Source: Candidatus Njordarchaeota archaeon (lineage in GTDB: Archaea; Thermoproteota; JANJXX01; Panguiarchaeales; Panguiarchaeaceae). From it: a stretch of 8,872 nucleotides of DNA. The stretch is from assembly GCA_029855985.1 (NCBI GenBank), contig JAGSHR010000266.1, forward strand, positions 1-8,872, written 5' to 3'. Each line of letters begins with the position of its first letter. The stretch's first letter is position 1. Both the position numbers and the translations under genes were made by a program. Shown one piece after another: positions 1 through 6,973 of this stretch. Under the pieces are notes generated by a model. It ran no database searches. It was given only the letters and a program-made list of their open reading frames with translations, and was not told the DNA's origin.

Positions 1-32
1 CTATTCTATGTGGATTATTAGAGTAATACTGG

Positions 33-44
33 TATTTATAAAGG
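33..44 (+). promoter_or_regulatory. TATA box for the zinc-knuckle protein gene
   Basis: The sequence TTTATAAA at 35-42 is a good archaeal TATA box. The usual spacing of about 26 nt places the transcript start near 62-68. That leaves a leader of 30-35 nt before the proposed TTG start at 99. A second, weaker TATA-like run (AAATAAAAG, 72-80) would start transcripts close to 99 itself. The choice between them cannot be made from sequence. Confidence 0.45.
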
Positions 45-98
45 CGGGCTCCTCTAAAAACCTTAATGGGTAAATAAAAGAAAGCAATTAAAAATTAT

Positions 99-903
99 TT
101 GACAAACCAAATTATACAAATTAAAGTGCCCAAAATGTGGAACCTATCTCGACATTAAAGTTGATTTAAATGATTTAGAGTTCGAAGGGGGAATAGCTAA
201 GGTTGCTGTTTTTCACGGCGACCCCCCACACAGCTTAATTTTATACATTGATGAAGAAGGAAAAGTGAGAGGGACCGAAGTAGCAGACTTCGTGTATTTA
301 ATGTCTAAAAAAGAGAAGTTAACTGAAGAAGAATATAAACAGTTTGAGAGCCATATTGGTGTTAAGACGACGGCTACAATGTATAGCGCTATGATTGCTG
401 ATATCCCTGTTTATATTTTGACAAAAGATGATACCACAAAACCCGCAGAGTTTATGAGAAAATTCCTAAAGGACTTCCCAGAAAGAATACCTATACTTGA
501 AAACGAACTGCTTGAAGAGTTCGGTATTTCCGTGATCGACCTAGATTTCTTTAAGGAGTACAGAGACGAGGTCATGAAGGGGATCATTTACAACTTGATG
601 GTTGGTGACATTGAACAAGATGTTAACTTCAGTTACATGAAAAATATTGTTAGAAAGACTATCAAGAAGGGATACAAGGGCCTCGTGGAGAGGTATACGG
701 AGGCAAAAAGGCTCAAATTATTGTTCGAGAAATTCTATGATGAAGTTGTTAACGCCCCAAAGCAGGTGAGTCTGAAGGAATTAAAGAAGAAATACGAGTT
801 TTCCAATGCTGAGGCAAAGTACTTCCTAGAACTCTTCACCCTTAAGAATCCAGAGTTAAAAGGAAAAATAAAGGACGATATCAAGCTTCTGGGCATTTTC
901 TAA
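99..903 (+). CDS. Uncharacterised zinc-knuckle protein, N-terminus disrupted by an apparent +1 shift
   Basis: I do not recognise a named function. The reading frame that ends at 903 is open back to a TGA at 100 and encodes an N-terminal CPKCG zinc knuckle (codons 127-141). A segment with two histidines (FHGDPPHS, 211-234) follows and could complete a Cys2His2-type metal site, which is my inference. Next comes a strand-rich stretch (LILYIDEEGKVRG), then a long, mostly helical, Lys/Glu-rich region to the C-terminus. No ATG, GTG or TTG lies in frame before GTG 265, and starting there would drop the zinc knuckle and leave 212 residues. In the neighbouring frame, TTG 99 reads MTNQIIQIK. Skipping one base at 126 joins this to CPKCGTYLDIK, giving a natural-looking protein of about 267 residues. 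I therefore mark the gene from 99 and treat the break as an indel, a sequence error or, less likely, a programmed shift. It is convergent with the suf operon. Confidence 0.6.
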
Positions 904-906
904 AAT

Positions 907-924
907 GTTTAAAAAATTTTAAAC
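907..924. terminator. AT-rich inverted repeat between convergent genes, probable bidirectional terminator
   Basis: GTTTAAAA at 907-914 and TTTTAAAC at 917-924 are perfect inverted arms of 8 bp around a central AA. The repeat sits in the 44-bp gap between the stop of the rightward zinc-knuckle gene (903) and the stop of leftward sufU (948). Read leftward, the strand carries T-runs (TTTTTT, then TTTT), which match U-rich archaeal termination. On the plus strand, further T5 runs lie at 953-957 and near 973-977. The hairpin has no GC pairs beyond the ends, so the U-tracts matter more than the stem. Confidence 0.5.
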
Positions 925-947
925 ACTCCACTTCGAAAACTTACTTC

Positions 948-1361
948 TCACTCTTTTTGATATCTATTTGTGTTTTTCGAGAGATAATTTATTATTCCTT
1001 TCTTTAGTACTCTATAGGATAGTAAAGCGCATTTTAGACGCACGGGTCCAAGTGGTATACCAATGGCATCTAACAGTTCTTTTTCATTCATTTCAGTTAG
1101 GTCTTCGATGCTTCGACCTATGATCATTTCTGTTAGAATGGCTGCTGATGCTTGGCTTATGATGCATCCTTTGCCCTCGAATTTTGCCTCTTTGACTTTT
1201 CCTTGGTTATCAAGTTTGATGTATATTTGTACAACGTCACCGCATGATATGTTTTCATCTTTTGCGATAATGTCGGCGTTTTCTATTTTACCTTTTGTTG
1301 TTGCGTACTTATAGTAATCCAGTAATATTCGTGTTTTCTCGATTAAGTCTTCTTCACCCAT
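948..1361 (-). CDS. sufU: IscU/SufU-type Fe-S cluster assembly protein
   Basis: This 137-residue protein belongs to the IscU/SufU (NifU N-domain) fold. The three ligand cysteines are visible: C40 in SCGD with D42 beside it, C66 in GKGCIIS, and C111 in RLKCALL. The residue before the last cysteine is Lys (K110), as in SufU, where IscU has His. The spacing C66-C111 is 45 residues, however, close to IscU, so the roughly 17-20 residue insertion that marks Gram-positive SufU is absent. In the family, IscU builds clusters on these ligands, while SufU is a zinc protein that takes persulfide sulfur from SufS. Its position as the last gene of the suf operon, 14 bp after sufS, suggests it receives sulfur from SufS. 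The ATG start is preceded by a G-rich Shine-Dalgarno run (AGGGGGA). It could equally be labelled an IscU-like scaffold. Confidence 0.88.
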   Translation of the reverse strand: MGEEDLIEKTRILLDYYKYATTKGKIENADIIAKDENISCGDVVQIYIKLDNQGKVKEAKFEGKGCIISQASAAILTEMIIGRSIEDLTEMNEKELLDAIGIPLGPVRLKCALLSYRVLKKGIINYLSKNTNRYQKE

Positions 1362-1375
1362 TTTATTCCCCCTAA

Positions 1376-2599
1376 TTATAACACTTTTCTAATTGCTTTT
1401 AATGTGTCAACTAGTACATCTACCTCTTGTATCGTGTTGTATAGGTAAAAGCTCACACGCGTTGTCGCGGTTAAGCCAAGGTATCTCATTAATGGTTGAG
1501 CGCAGTGATGACCGGCTCGAACAGCGATCCCCCCTAATTGATCTAGAAACATTGACACATCGTGCGGGTGAACGTCATCGAAAGTAAATGATATTACTCC
1601 CGTTCTATCCTTTAAATCTCGGGGACCGATTATTTCTATGAAGTCAAGTTCGCTTAATCGCTCTAGGGCATACTTTGTTAGTTTTTCTTCGTGCTTGAAT
1701 ATGTTTTGTATACCAATTTTGTTAATGTATTCTATTGCCGCACTCCACCCTATTCCCCCAATTATGTTGGGTGTTCCGGCTTCAAATTTCCACGGGATGT
1801 CATTCCAAGTTGAATCATCCAATTTTACCTCTCTAATCATGTCTCCACCATATAGGAAGGGTTCCATTGATTCCAGTAATTCCTCTTTACCGTAAAGGGC
1901 GCCGATCCCGGTGGGTCCTAACATTTTGTGACCCGAGAAGGCGTAGAAATCAGCGTTGAGTTCGCGTACGTCCACCTTCATTCTGGGAACAGATTGGGCG
2001 CCATCTATAACTAAAATGGCTCCTCTTTCGTGTGCTACTTTACCTATCTCTTTAACTGGATTTATAACACCTAAAACGTTTGACACATGCGTTACCGAAA
2101 CGATTTTTGTTTTATCTGTGATAACCTTATCCAACTCGCTAAGATCCAGTCTGTAATCTTCTGTTAGCTTTATGTATTTTAGTTTGGCTCCTTTCTTTTT
2201 CGCTAATTGTTGCCATGGTACGAGGTTTGCGTGATGTTCCATTATTGTTATAACTATTTCGTCTCCTTGTCTAATGTTGTTCATTCCCCAAGAGTACATT
2301 ACCAAGTTTAGTGCTTCTGTCGCGTTTTTAACGAAAACTATTTCCCTCCAAGTCTTCGCGTTTACTAGTTCGGCGACTTTTCTATGAGCGTCTTCGTATT
2401 TCTCTGTTGCTTCTTCACCCAAGGTGTGTATGGATCTATGTATGTTTGCGTTATAGTTTAGGTATGCGTCCTTTATGGCCTCTACAACCTGTATCGGTTT
2501 TTGAGTTGTTGCTGCGTTATCTAGATATATTAGTTGTTTTCCGTGGATTTTTCTCTTGAGAATTGGGAAGTCCTCTCTAATCTTGTTTACATCGATCAA
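1376..2599 (-). CDS. sufS: SufS cysteine desulfurase (PLP-dependent)
   Basis: This is a full-length class II cysteine desulfurase of 407 residues. It converts cysteine to alanine and carries the sulfur as a persulfide for Fe-S cluster assembly in the cytoplasm. Visible residues are the PLP-binding Lys225 in SGHKMLGP, the EHH motif with His123 stacking on PLP, Asp199 in VIDGAQ binding the pyridine nitrogen, the persulfide Cys366 in RAGHHCAQP, and Arg381 near the C-terminus for substrate carboxylate binding. The start is TTG. It is supported by a GGTGA Shine-Dalgarno site (minus strand, 2607-2611) with 7 nt spacing and by the lack of any ATG nearby in frame. It follows sufC by 59 bp and precedes sufU by 14 bp. 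A TATA-like run (CTTTTTATAGG, minus strand, about 2621-2632) lies upstream and may be a weak internal promoter. Confidence 0.95.
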   Translation of the reverse strand: MIDVNKIREDFPILKRKIHGKQLIYLDNAATTQKPIQVVEAIKDAYLNYNANIHRSIHTLGEEATEKYEDAHRKVAELVNAKTWREIVFVKNATEALNLVMYSWGMNNIRQGDEIVITIMEHHANLVPWQQLAKKKGAKLKYIKLTEDYRLDLSELDKVITDKTKIVSVTHVSNVLGVINPVKEIGKVAHERGAILVIDGAQSVPRMKVDVRELNADFYAFSGHKMLGPTGIGALYGKEELLESMEPFLYGGDMIREVKLDDSTWNDIPWKFEAGTPNIIGGIGWSAAIEYINKIGIQNIFKHEEKLTKYALERLSELDFIEIIGPRDLKDRTGVISFTFDDVHPHDVSMFLDQLGGIAVRAGHHCAQPLMRYLGLTATTRVSFYLYNTIQEVDVLVDTLKAIRKVL

Positions 2600-2658
2600 T
2601 TTTATTTCACCTAGTAATTTCCTATAAAAAGTTAAATAAATTGATTGTGTTTAGCTCT

Positions 2659-3420
2659 CTATTCTGCAGGTGTTCTTTTGGCTAGCCAGGTATAACCCTT
2701 TTTCTCCAATGTTTGAGCCAACTCGTGTCCACCACTTTTAACTATTTTTCCGTCAATCATCACGTGCACGTAATCTGGTGTTATGTAGTCAAGAATCCTC
2801 TTGTAGTGAGTTATTATTAGCAGTCCAACTTGGCTCGCTATCTCATTTACGGTGTTTGCAACTGCCCTTATGGAGTCAATATCTAACCCAGAATCAACCT
2901 CATCAAGTATAACCATTTTTGGTTTTAGGAGGAGCATTTGCACTATCTCAAACCTCTTTTTTTCTCCACCAGAAAAACCGTCGTTGAGATACCGGTACAT
3001 GAACTGGGAATCTAATCCAAGTTTTTGCAGGGAGGCTTTGAATTCGTTGATGAACATGGGATAGCTCACAATATTTTCTCCTCTTGCCTTTCTGATATTA
3101 TTAACCGCTGTTCTTAAGAAATCTAACGTTTTGACTCCTGGTATAGCAAGGGGGTACTGGAATGCTAGGAATAATCCTAGTTTTGCTCTTTCTTCTGGCT
3201 CAAGATCTAGTATACTTTTACCATTGAACAGAATGTCTCCTTTGGTTACTTTATAATTTGGGTGACCCATTATCACGTGTGTTAATGTGCTTTTTCCGCT
3301 TCCATTTGGACCCATTATGGCGTGGATTTCACCGGTTTTGATCTTTAAATTTATGCCTTTTAAGATTTCTCTTCCTTCAACTTCGGCGTGAAGATTTTTT
3401 ATTTCCAGGATGTTATTCAT
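2659..3420 (-). CDS. sufC: SufC Fe-S assembly ATPase
   Basis: SufC is the soluble ABC-type ATPase that binds SufB and SufD to form SufBC2D and powers cluster assembly. It has no membrane partner. The 253-residue sequence shows, in order, the Walker A motif GPNGSGKST (37-45), the Q-loop Gln88 in AFQYP, the signature FSGGEKKR (149-156), Walker B ILDEVDSGLD (171-180) with Asp173 and Glu174, and the switch His205. The DEVDSGLD wording is typical of SufC rather than of transporter ATPases. The ATG start has a GGTGA Shine-Dalgarno site (minus strand, 3426-3430) 5 nt upstream. It lies 44 bp after sufD in the same operon. Confidence 0.97.
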   Translation of the reverse strand: MNNILEIKNLHAEVEGREILKGINLKIKTGEIHAIMGPNGSGKSTLTHVIMGHPNYKVTKGDILFNGKSILDLEPEERAKLGLFLAFQYPLAIPGVKTLDFLRTAVNNIRKARGENIVSYPMFINEFKASLQKLGLDSQFMYRYLNDGFSGGEKKRFEIVQMLLLKPKMVILDEVDSGLDIDSIRAVANTVNEIASQVGLLIITHYKRILDYITPDYVHVMIDGKIVKSGGHELAQTLEKKGYTWLAKRTPAE

Positions 3421-3464
3421 TTAATTCACCTTCATAAAATAAAATTTTGTTAAATTTAATAATA

Positions 3465-4751
3465 CTATAAACGCAAGGAGGATTCCCATTTCTCTGTTAA
3501 CTTGGATAAGAGAGCTAATTTCACCTTATCAGATGGAATTTTCTCGACAGCCGGTTGGAGAGCACCAAAAACTATTAGTCTTTTCGCTTCGTTATCACTT
3601 AAACCTCTCGTTCTCAAGTAGTACACCTGTTCTTCGTCTATTGGGCCAACGGAAGCTGAGTGCGTTGCTCTAACATCGTTAGTTTTAATTTCTAACCCAG
3701 GTATGTCAAAGGCTGAGGCTTCTTTACTTAATAAAATTATGTGAGATTCTAGCAGGGCGTCAGACTTATACGCTTCGTTTCCAATATCAATCAATCCGTT
3801 GTAAACGAGCCTAGCAGAATCCTTTAATGCACCCCTATTTAAAATTCTTCCCTGCGTACCTTGCGAAATGTGTTTAAGTTTTGAGTTGAGGAAGTACTTT
3901 TCACTGTTTGAACCAAAAACAATTTCAATGTGGTTAACAGATGAATATTCACCACCAAGAATATTTGTTATCTCTGAATAATTATAGCTGCCTCCAAGCC
4001 AAGCGTAGGTTGATTCTATGTTTGATTGCCTGCTTGCCTGTGTCTTCCTTATGTTTAAAGTGTTAACTTTTGTGCTAACATCGTGAATGTATGCGTTTTT
4101 TAAAGTTGATCCTTCGCCTACAGCTACTTGGTTATTGTTCACTATCCTTATGTGATTATAGAGGTTTACCTCTCTGATTTCCTCTATTAGTTTTGCATGT
4201 GAGTTATCGCCGATAATTGTAACATTTAACTCGGAGATCTGGAGGTCTCCCTGCGTGTAGTATCGAAGTATCCTTATTGGAAACTTAATCGAAACATCTT
4301 TTGGTATATGGATGTATATTCCCCTATTGAAGGTTAATAGAGAGTATAACTCGATTAGACTGGGGCCACTCTCAATTGACTTGTAAACAATGTTCATAAT
4401 TTTTTTACCGTTCTTTTCGTCAACATCTGAAATGTTTTTCACTACCACGTTGTTGTTTTTTAACTCTCTGTTTGGATCGTATATTTCGTGAATCACTCCG
4501 TTTACAACAATGATGTTTATGGCATTGTCTAAATCTGGATTAAAGTCCACTTTTATAGTATCTGTTTTGGCTTTATATCTTGTGTCCCTAAACCAATCCC
4601 TCAAAATCTTGTTTTCATCAAAATGCCTATCCTTCCTAGGTCTAACCTGATTTATCATAATATCTGCTTTTCTCCTTATGCCCTCAACCCAAGTAATTTG
4701 ATCGCCATTTTTTTCCTTGTTTTTATTAATCTCTAGTGACCTCTCTAACAT
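3465..4751 (-). CDS. sufD: SufD, SufB/SufD-family scaffold subunit
   Basis: This 428-residue protein is the SufD partner of SufB in the SufBC2D complex. The N-terminal third is weakly conserved and mostly helical. The central part is the repetitive beta-strand core of the family, and the end carries the family hallmark THSASVGPIDEEQVYYLRTRGL. His364 in that motif corresponds to the conserved SufD histidine at the SufB interface. No cysteine occurs anywhere in the protein, which fits a subunit that does not carry sulfur itself and separates it from SufB. It starts 13 bp after the sufB stop, and that gap is itself a strong Shine-Dalgarno sequence (GGGGGGAGAG), so the two are translated from one message. 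The SufD label rather than a second SufB rests on the shorter length, lack of cysteine and operon position. Confidence 0.92.
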   Translation of the reverse strand: MLERSLEINKNKEKNGDQITWVEGIRRKADIMINQVRPRKDRHFDENKILRDWFRDTRYKAKTDTIKVDFNPDLDNAINIIVVNGVIHEIYDPNRELKNNNVVVKNISDVDEKNGKKIMNIVYKSIESGPSLIELYSLLTFNRGIYIHIPKDVSIKFPIRILRYYTQGDLQISELNVTIIGDNSHAKLIEEIREVNLYNHIRIVNNNQVAVGEGSTLKNAYIHDVSTKVNTLNIRKTQASRQSNIESTYAWLGGSYNYSEITNILGGEYSSVNHIEIVFGSNSEKYFLNSKLKHISQGTQGRILNRGALKDSARLVYNGLIDIGNEAYKSDALLESHIILLSKEASAFDIPGLEIKTNDVRATHSASVGPIDEEQVYYLRTRGLSDNEAKRLIVFGALQPAVEKIPSDKVKLALLSKLTEKWESSLRL

Positions 4752-4764
4752 GATCTCTCCCCCC

Positions 4765-6165
4765 TTAACCCACTGCCCCTTCCATTTCCAATTCTAACAA
4801 CTTGTATAGCTCTATTGCAAATTGGGGCGGTAATTCCTTGACAAATGGTTCGACGAAACCCATAACAATCATGTTAACAGCTTCTTGTTCATTGAGACCC
4901 CTCGATCTCAAATAGTACAATTGTTCCTCCCCAATTTTCCCAACAGTCGCCTCGTGAGACACCGTTGCATTTTCGTTTTGGATTTCAAGTGTTGGAAATG
5001 TATCTGATCGCGATTTTTTATCGAGTATCAACGCGTCACATCTTATACTTAACTTTGCGTTATCCGCTTTCTTAGATACAACAAAGAGTCCTCTAAACGT
5101 GTTTTGGCCTCCTCCAGTACTAATAGATTTCGATACCACGCTCGATGAGGTATTCGGTGCCAAGTGGAAAACTTTTGCACCAGCATCGATTTGTTGCCCC
5201 GATCCAGAATAAGCGAGGGAGATAACCTTAGCTTTCGCTCCTTTACCAGCTAATATTATCCCAGGGTACTTCATTGTAACTTTACTTCCAAAGTTTCCGT
5301 CAATCCATTCTATGGTGGCATTTTCCTTTGCAAGCGCCCTCTTCGTAACCAAGTTATATACGTTTTTGGACCAATTTTGAATGGTCGTGTATCGAACCTT
5401 GGCGCCTTTCTCAGCTATAATTTCCACTACAGCTGCATGAAGCGATGAAGTCGAATAAAGAGGTGCAGTACACCCCTCGATATAGTGGACGGTGCTCCCC
5501 TTCTCTGCTATTATCAATGTTCTCTCGAATTGTCCTACGTTAGCAGCGTTTATTCTAAAATAAGCGTAAAGAGGAACTTTCACTTGAACTCCTTCGGGTA
5601 CATATACAAAACTCCCGCCACTCCAAAAAGCAGTGTTTAACGCAGCAAACTTGTTATCTTCAGGCGGTACAACTGTACCGAAGTACTTGCGAACAATCTC
5701 AGGATACTCTTTTAATCCCGTATCCATGTCTAAGAAAATTACGCCTTCTTCCTCTAAGTCTTTTTTAATGTTGTGGTATACAACTTCGCTCTCATATTGT
5801 GCACCTACACCTGCTAAAAATTTTTGTTCGGCCTCTGGTAAACCGAGTTTCTCAAAGGTTCTCTTAATGTACTCTGGGATTTCATCCCAGCTATTGGATT
5901 TTTTGTCGGTTGGTTTTATGTAATAAATGATCTCATCAAAGTTTATTCCTGACAAATCAGCGCCCCAAGTTGGCATTGGTTTTTTGAGAAAAGCTCTAAA
6001 ACCTCTTAACCTCATTTCAAGCATCCATTTTGGTTCCCCTTTCATTTTGGAGATTTCCTTAATTAGTTTTTCCGATAGTCCCTTTGGGGCCTTGTAGACA
6101 TAATTTTCGGGATCTTTAAAATCGTATTTTGTTAGGTCTATTTCTGGGATTTCTAGTTTTGACAT
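4765..6165 (-). CDS. sufB: SufB Fe-S cluster scaffold protein
   Basis: SufB is the scaffold on which the Suf pathway builds the cluster, receiving sulfur from SufS/SufU. The 466-residue sequence is full length. The N-terminal part contains the SufB-type run SGGSFVYVPEGVQV (182-195). Cys232 in EGCTAP matches the cysteine proposed to accept sulfur in E. coli SufB (Cys254). His404-Glu405 in SHEATVGKIGEEQLYYLRSRGL match the conserved His-Glu at the SufB-SufD interface. The position equivalent to E. coli Cys405 is not cysteine here (DKKSRSDTFP); Gram-positive SufB also lacks it. Only one other cysteine (Cys376) is present. The ATG start has a GGGTG Shine-Dalgarno site (minus strand, 6173-6177) spaced 7 nt. 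It is the first gene of the five-gene operon, directly under the palindrome-controlled promoter. Confidence 0.97.
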   Translation of the reverse strand: MSKLEIPEIDLTKYDFKDPENYVYKAPKGLSEKLIKEISKMKGEPKWMLEMRLRGFRAFLKKPMPTWGADLSGINFDEIIYYIKPTDKKSNSWDEIPEYIKRTFEKLGLPEAEQKFLAGVGAQYESEVVYHNIKKDLEEEGVIFLDMDTGLKEYPEIVRKYFGTVVPPEDNKFAALNTAFWSGGSFVYVPEGVQVKVPLYAYFRINAANVGQFERTLIIAEKGSTVHYIEGCTAPLYSTSSLHAAVVEIIAEKGAKVRYTTIQNWSKNVYNLVTKRALAKENATIEWIDGNFGSKVTMKYPGIILAGKGAKAKVISLAYSGSGQQIDAGAKVFHLAPNTSSSVVSKSISTGGGQNTFRGLFVVSKKADNAKLSIRCDALILDKKSRSDTFPTLEIQNENATVSHEATVGKIGEEQLYYLRSRGLNEQEAVNMIVMGFVEPFVKELPPQFAIELYKLLELEMEGAVG

Positions 6166-6191
6166 GTTGGTGCACCCATTAACTAATATTC

Positions 6192-6224
6192 ATAACACTG
6201 TTATTCTTCTTATAACATTGTTAT
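6192..6224. promoter_or_regulatory. Twin palindromic operator at the suf promoter
   Basis: Two copies of the 13-bp palindrome ATAACA-N-TGTTAT lie at 6192-6204 (centre C) and 6212-6224 (centre T). The second extends to a 15-bp perfect palindrome (6211-6225). Their centres are 20 bp apart, about two helical turns, so a regulator would bind both on the same face of the DNA. The right copy overlaps the TATA box at 6222-6229. The left copy covers the predicted transcription start. This arrangement fits repression by a dimeric winged-helix-type factor, possibly responding to Fe-S, iron or redox status. The factor is not encoded in the window and its family is unknown. Confidence 0.6.
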
Positions 6225-6229
6225 ATATA
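6222..6229 (-). promoter_or_regulatory. TATA box of the suf operon
   Basis: TATATATA at 6222-6229 is followed on the leftward strand by AAC and preceded by an A/T-rich run. With the usual archaeal spacing, transcription would begin near 6200, giving a leader of about 35 nt before the sufB ATG. That leader carries the GGGTG Shine-Dalgarno site. The box overlaps the first three bases of one operator palindrome. Confidence 0.6.
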
Positions 6230-6337
6230 GAATAAATAAAAATATAGACACAACAAACCAGAACGAGATAGACGCTCAACAAAAACCAAATAAGTGGGTA
6301 ATCACAGACAATATAAAAGTTAAGAAATATGAAAAGA

Positions 6338-6973
6338 TTAGACCTCAAGATCCTCTACTTCGACTTCCTCGTTTAAATCGATATCGACCTCGATTTCCTT
6401 TACGCTTTCTTCTTCGCCTTCCTCGAACATTCTGCTGCCAAAGATGTTAAAGAATAATCCTGGTATCAAACCGACTGCAAAGCCTATAAGGGCTACTTCT
6501 ATTGCGTTTCCTAAGTATACTATGTTACTAGGGTTAAGCGCGTAACCTATAATTGGAGTGACGATCGTGGCGATAACAGATGAAAGAAGGTATTCTTTGG
6601 AGTTTCTTGACATTAAACCAATGAAAATAGCTGCACCAATAAATGGGAAGATCAGGGAGAAGAAAAATCTCGCTGGATCACCTTTGTTGAATCCAAAGGC
6701 GAGGACTTCCGATAAATGAGCTCCTAAGAAACTCTCAATTATTCCGCCAATTTGACCGTATATCACAATAAATCCTGCTAGGATTTTCATGTAGTCAGCT
6801 GTCACACTTACATTAGTGTAGTCTGTTAGGTTGATGGCATAGCCGTAGCTTGACGCGATGAGATTAGCGTTATTTGCGATTTCATCAACGATAATTAGGA
6901 ATATTACAAAGGATACTAAGACTCCTGTTAATATTTCCATTATGAGACTTTTTACTTTTAAATCAAATTCCAT
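6338..6973 (-). CDS. Uncharacterised polytopic membrane protein with acidic C-terminal tail
   Basis: I do not recognise this 211-residue protein. It has four or five hydrophobic segments: about 10-29, 63-85 (Gly/Ile rich, possibly re-entrant), 103-121, 128-147 and 156-179. The loop after the first segment (30-62) contains two N-glycosylation sequons, NLT at 48 and NVS at 54. Together with the lysines at positions 6 and 8, this suggests that the loop faces outside and the N-terminus is cytoplasmic. The last 28 residues (184-211) are almost all Glu, Asp and hydrophobic residues, perhaps an interaction tail. The ATG start has a GGTG Shine-Dalgarno site (minus strand, 6981-6984) with 7 nt spacing. 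It is transcribed toward suf but is separated from sufB by 172 bp holding the suf promoter, so it is probably a separate unit. A T-rich run on its own strand (6312-6337) may end its transcript. Confidence 0.7.
   Translation of the reverse strand: MEFDLKVKSLIMEILTGVLVSFVIFLIIVDEIANNANLIASSYGYAINLTDYTNVSVTADYMKILAGFIVIYGQIGGIIESFLGAHLSEVLAFGFNKGDPARFFFSLIFPFIGAAIFIGLMSRNSKEYLLSSVIATIVTPIIGYALNPSNIVYLGNAIEVALIGFAVGLIPGLFFNIFGSRMFEEGEEESVKEIEVDIDLNEEVEVEDLEV

Noticed and set aside
1063..1314. Plus-strand open frames inside sufU, and similar ones inside sufS, sufC and sufB (1393-1587, 1638-1895, 1956-2156, 2852-3064, 5633-5923)
   Set aside because: They are antisense shadows of strongly conserved Suf genes, with no ribosome sites or recognisable motifs.
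4862..4877. ATAACA-ATCA-TGTTAA inside sufB, resembling the suf operator half-sites
   Set aside because: The spacer is 4 nt rather than 1 and it lies in a conserved coding stretch, so it is probably chance. It shows that loose matches do occur in this DNA.
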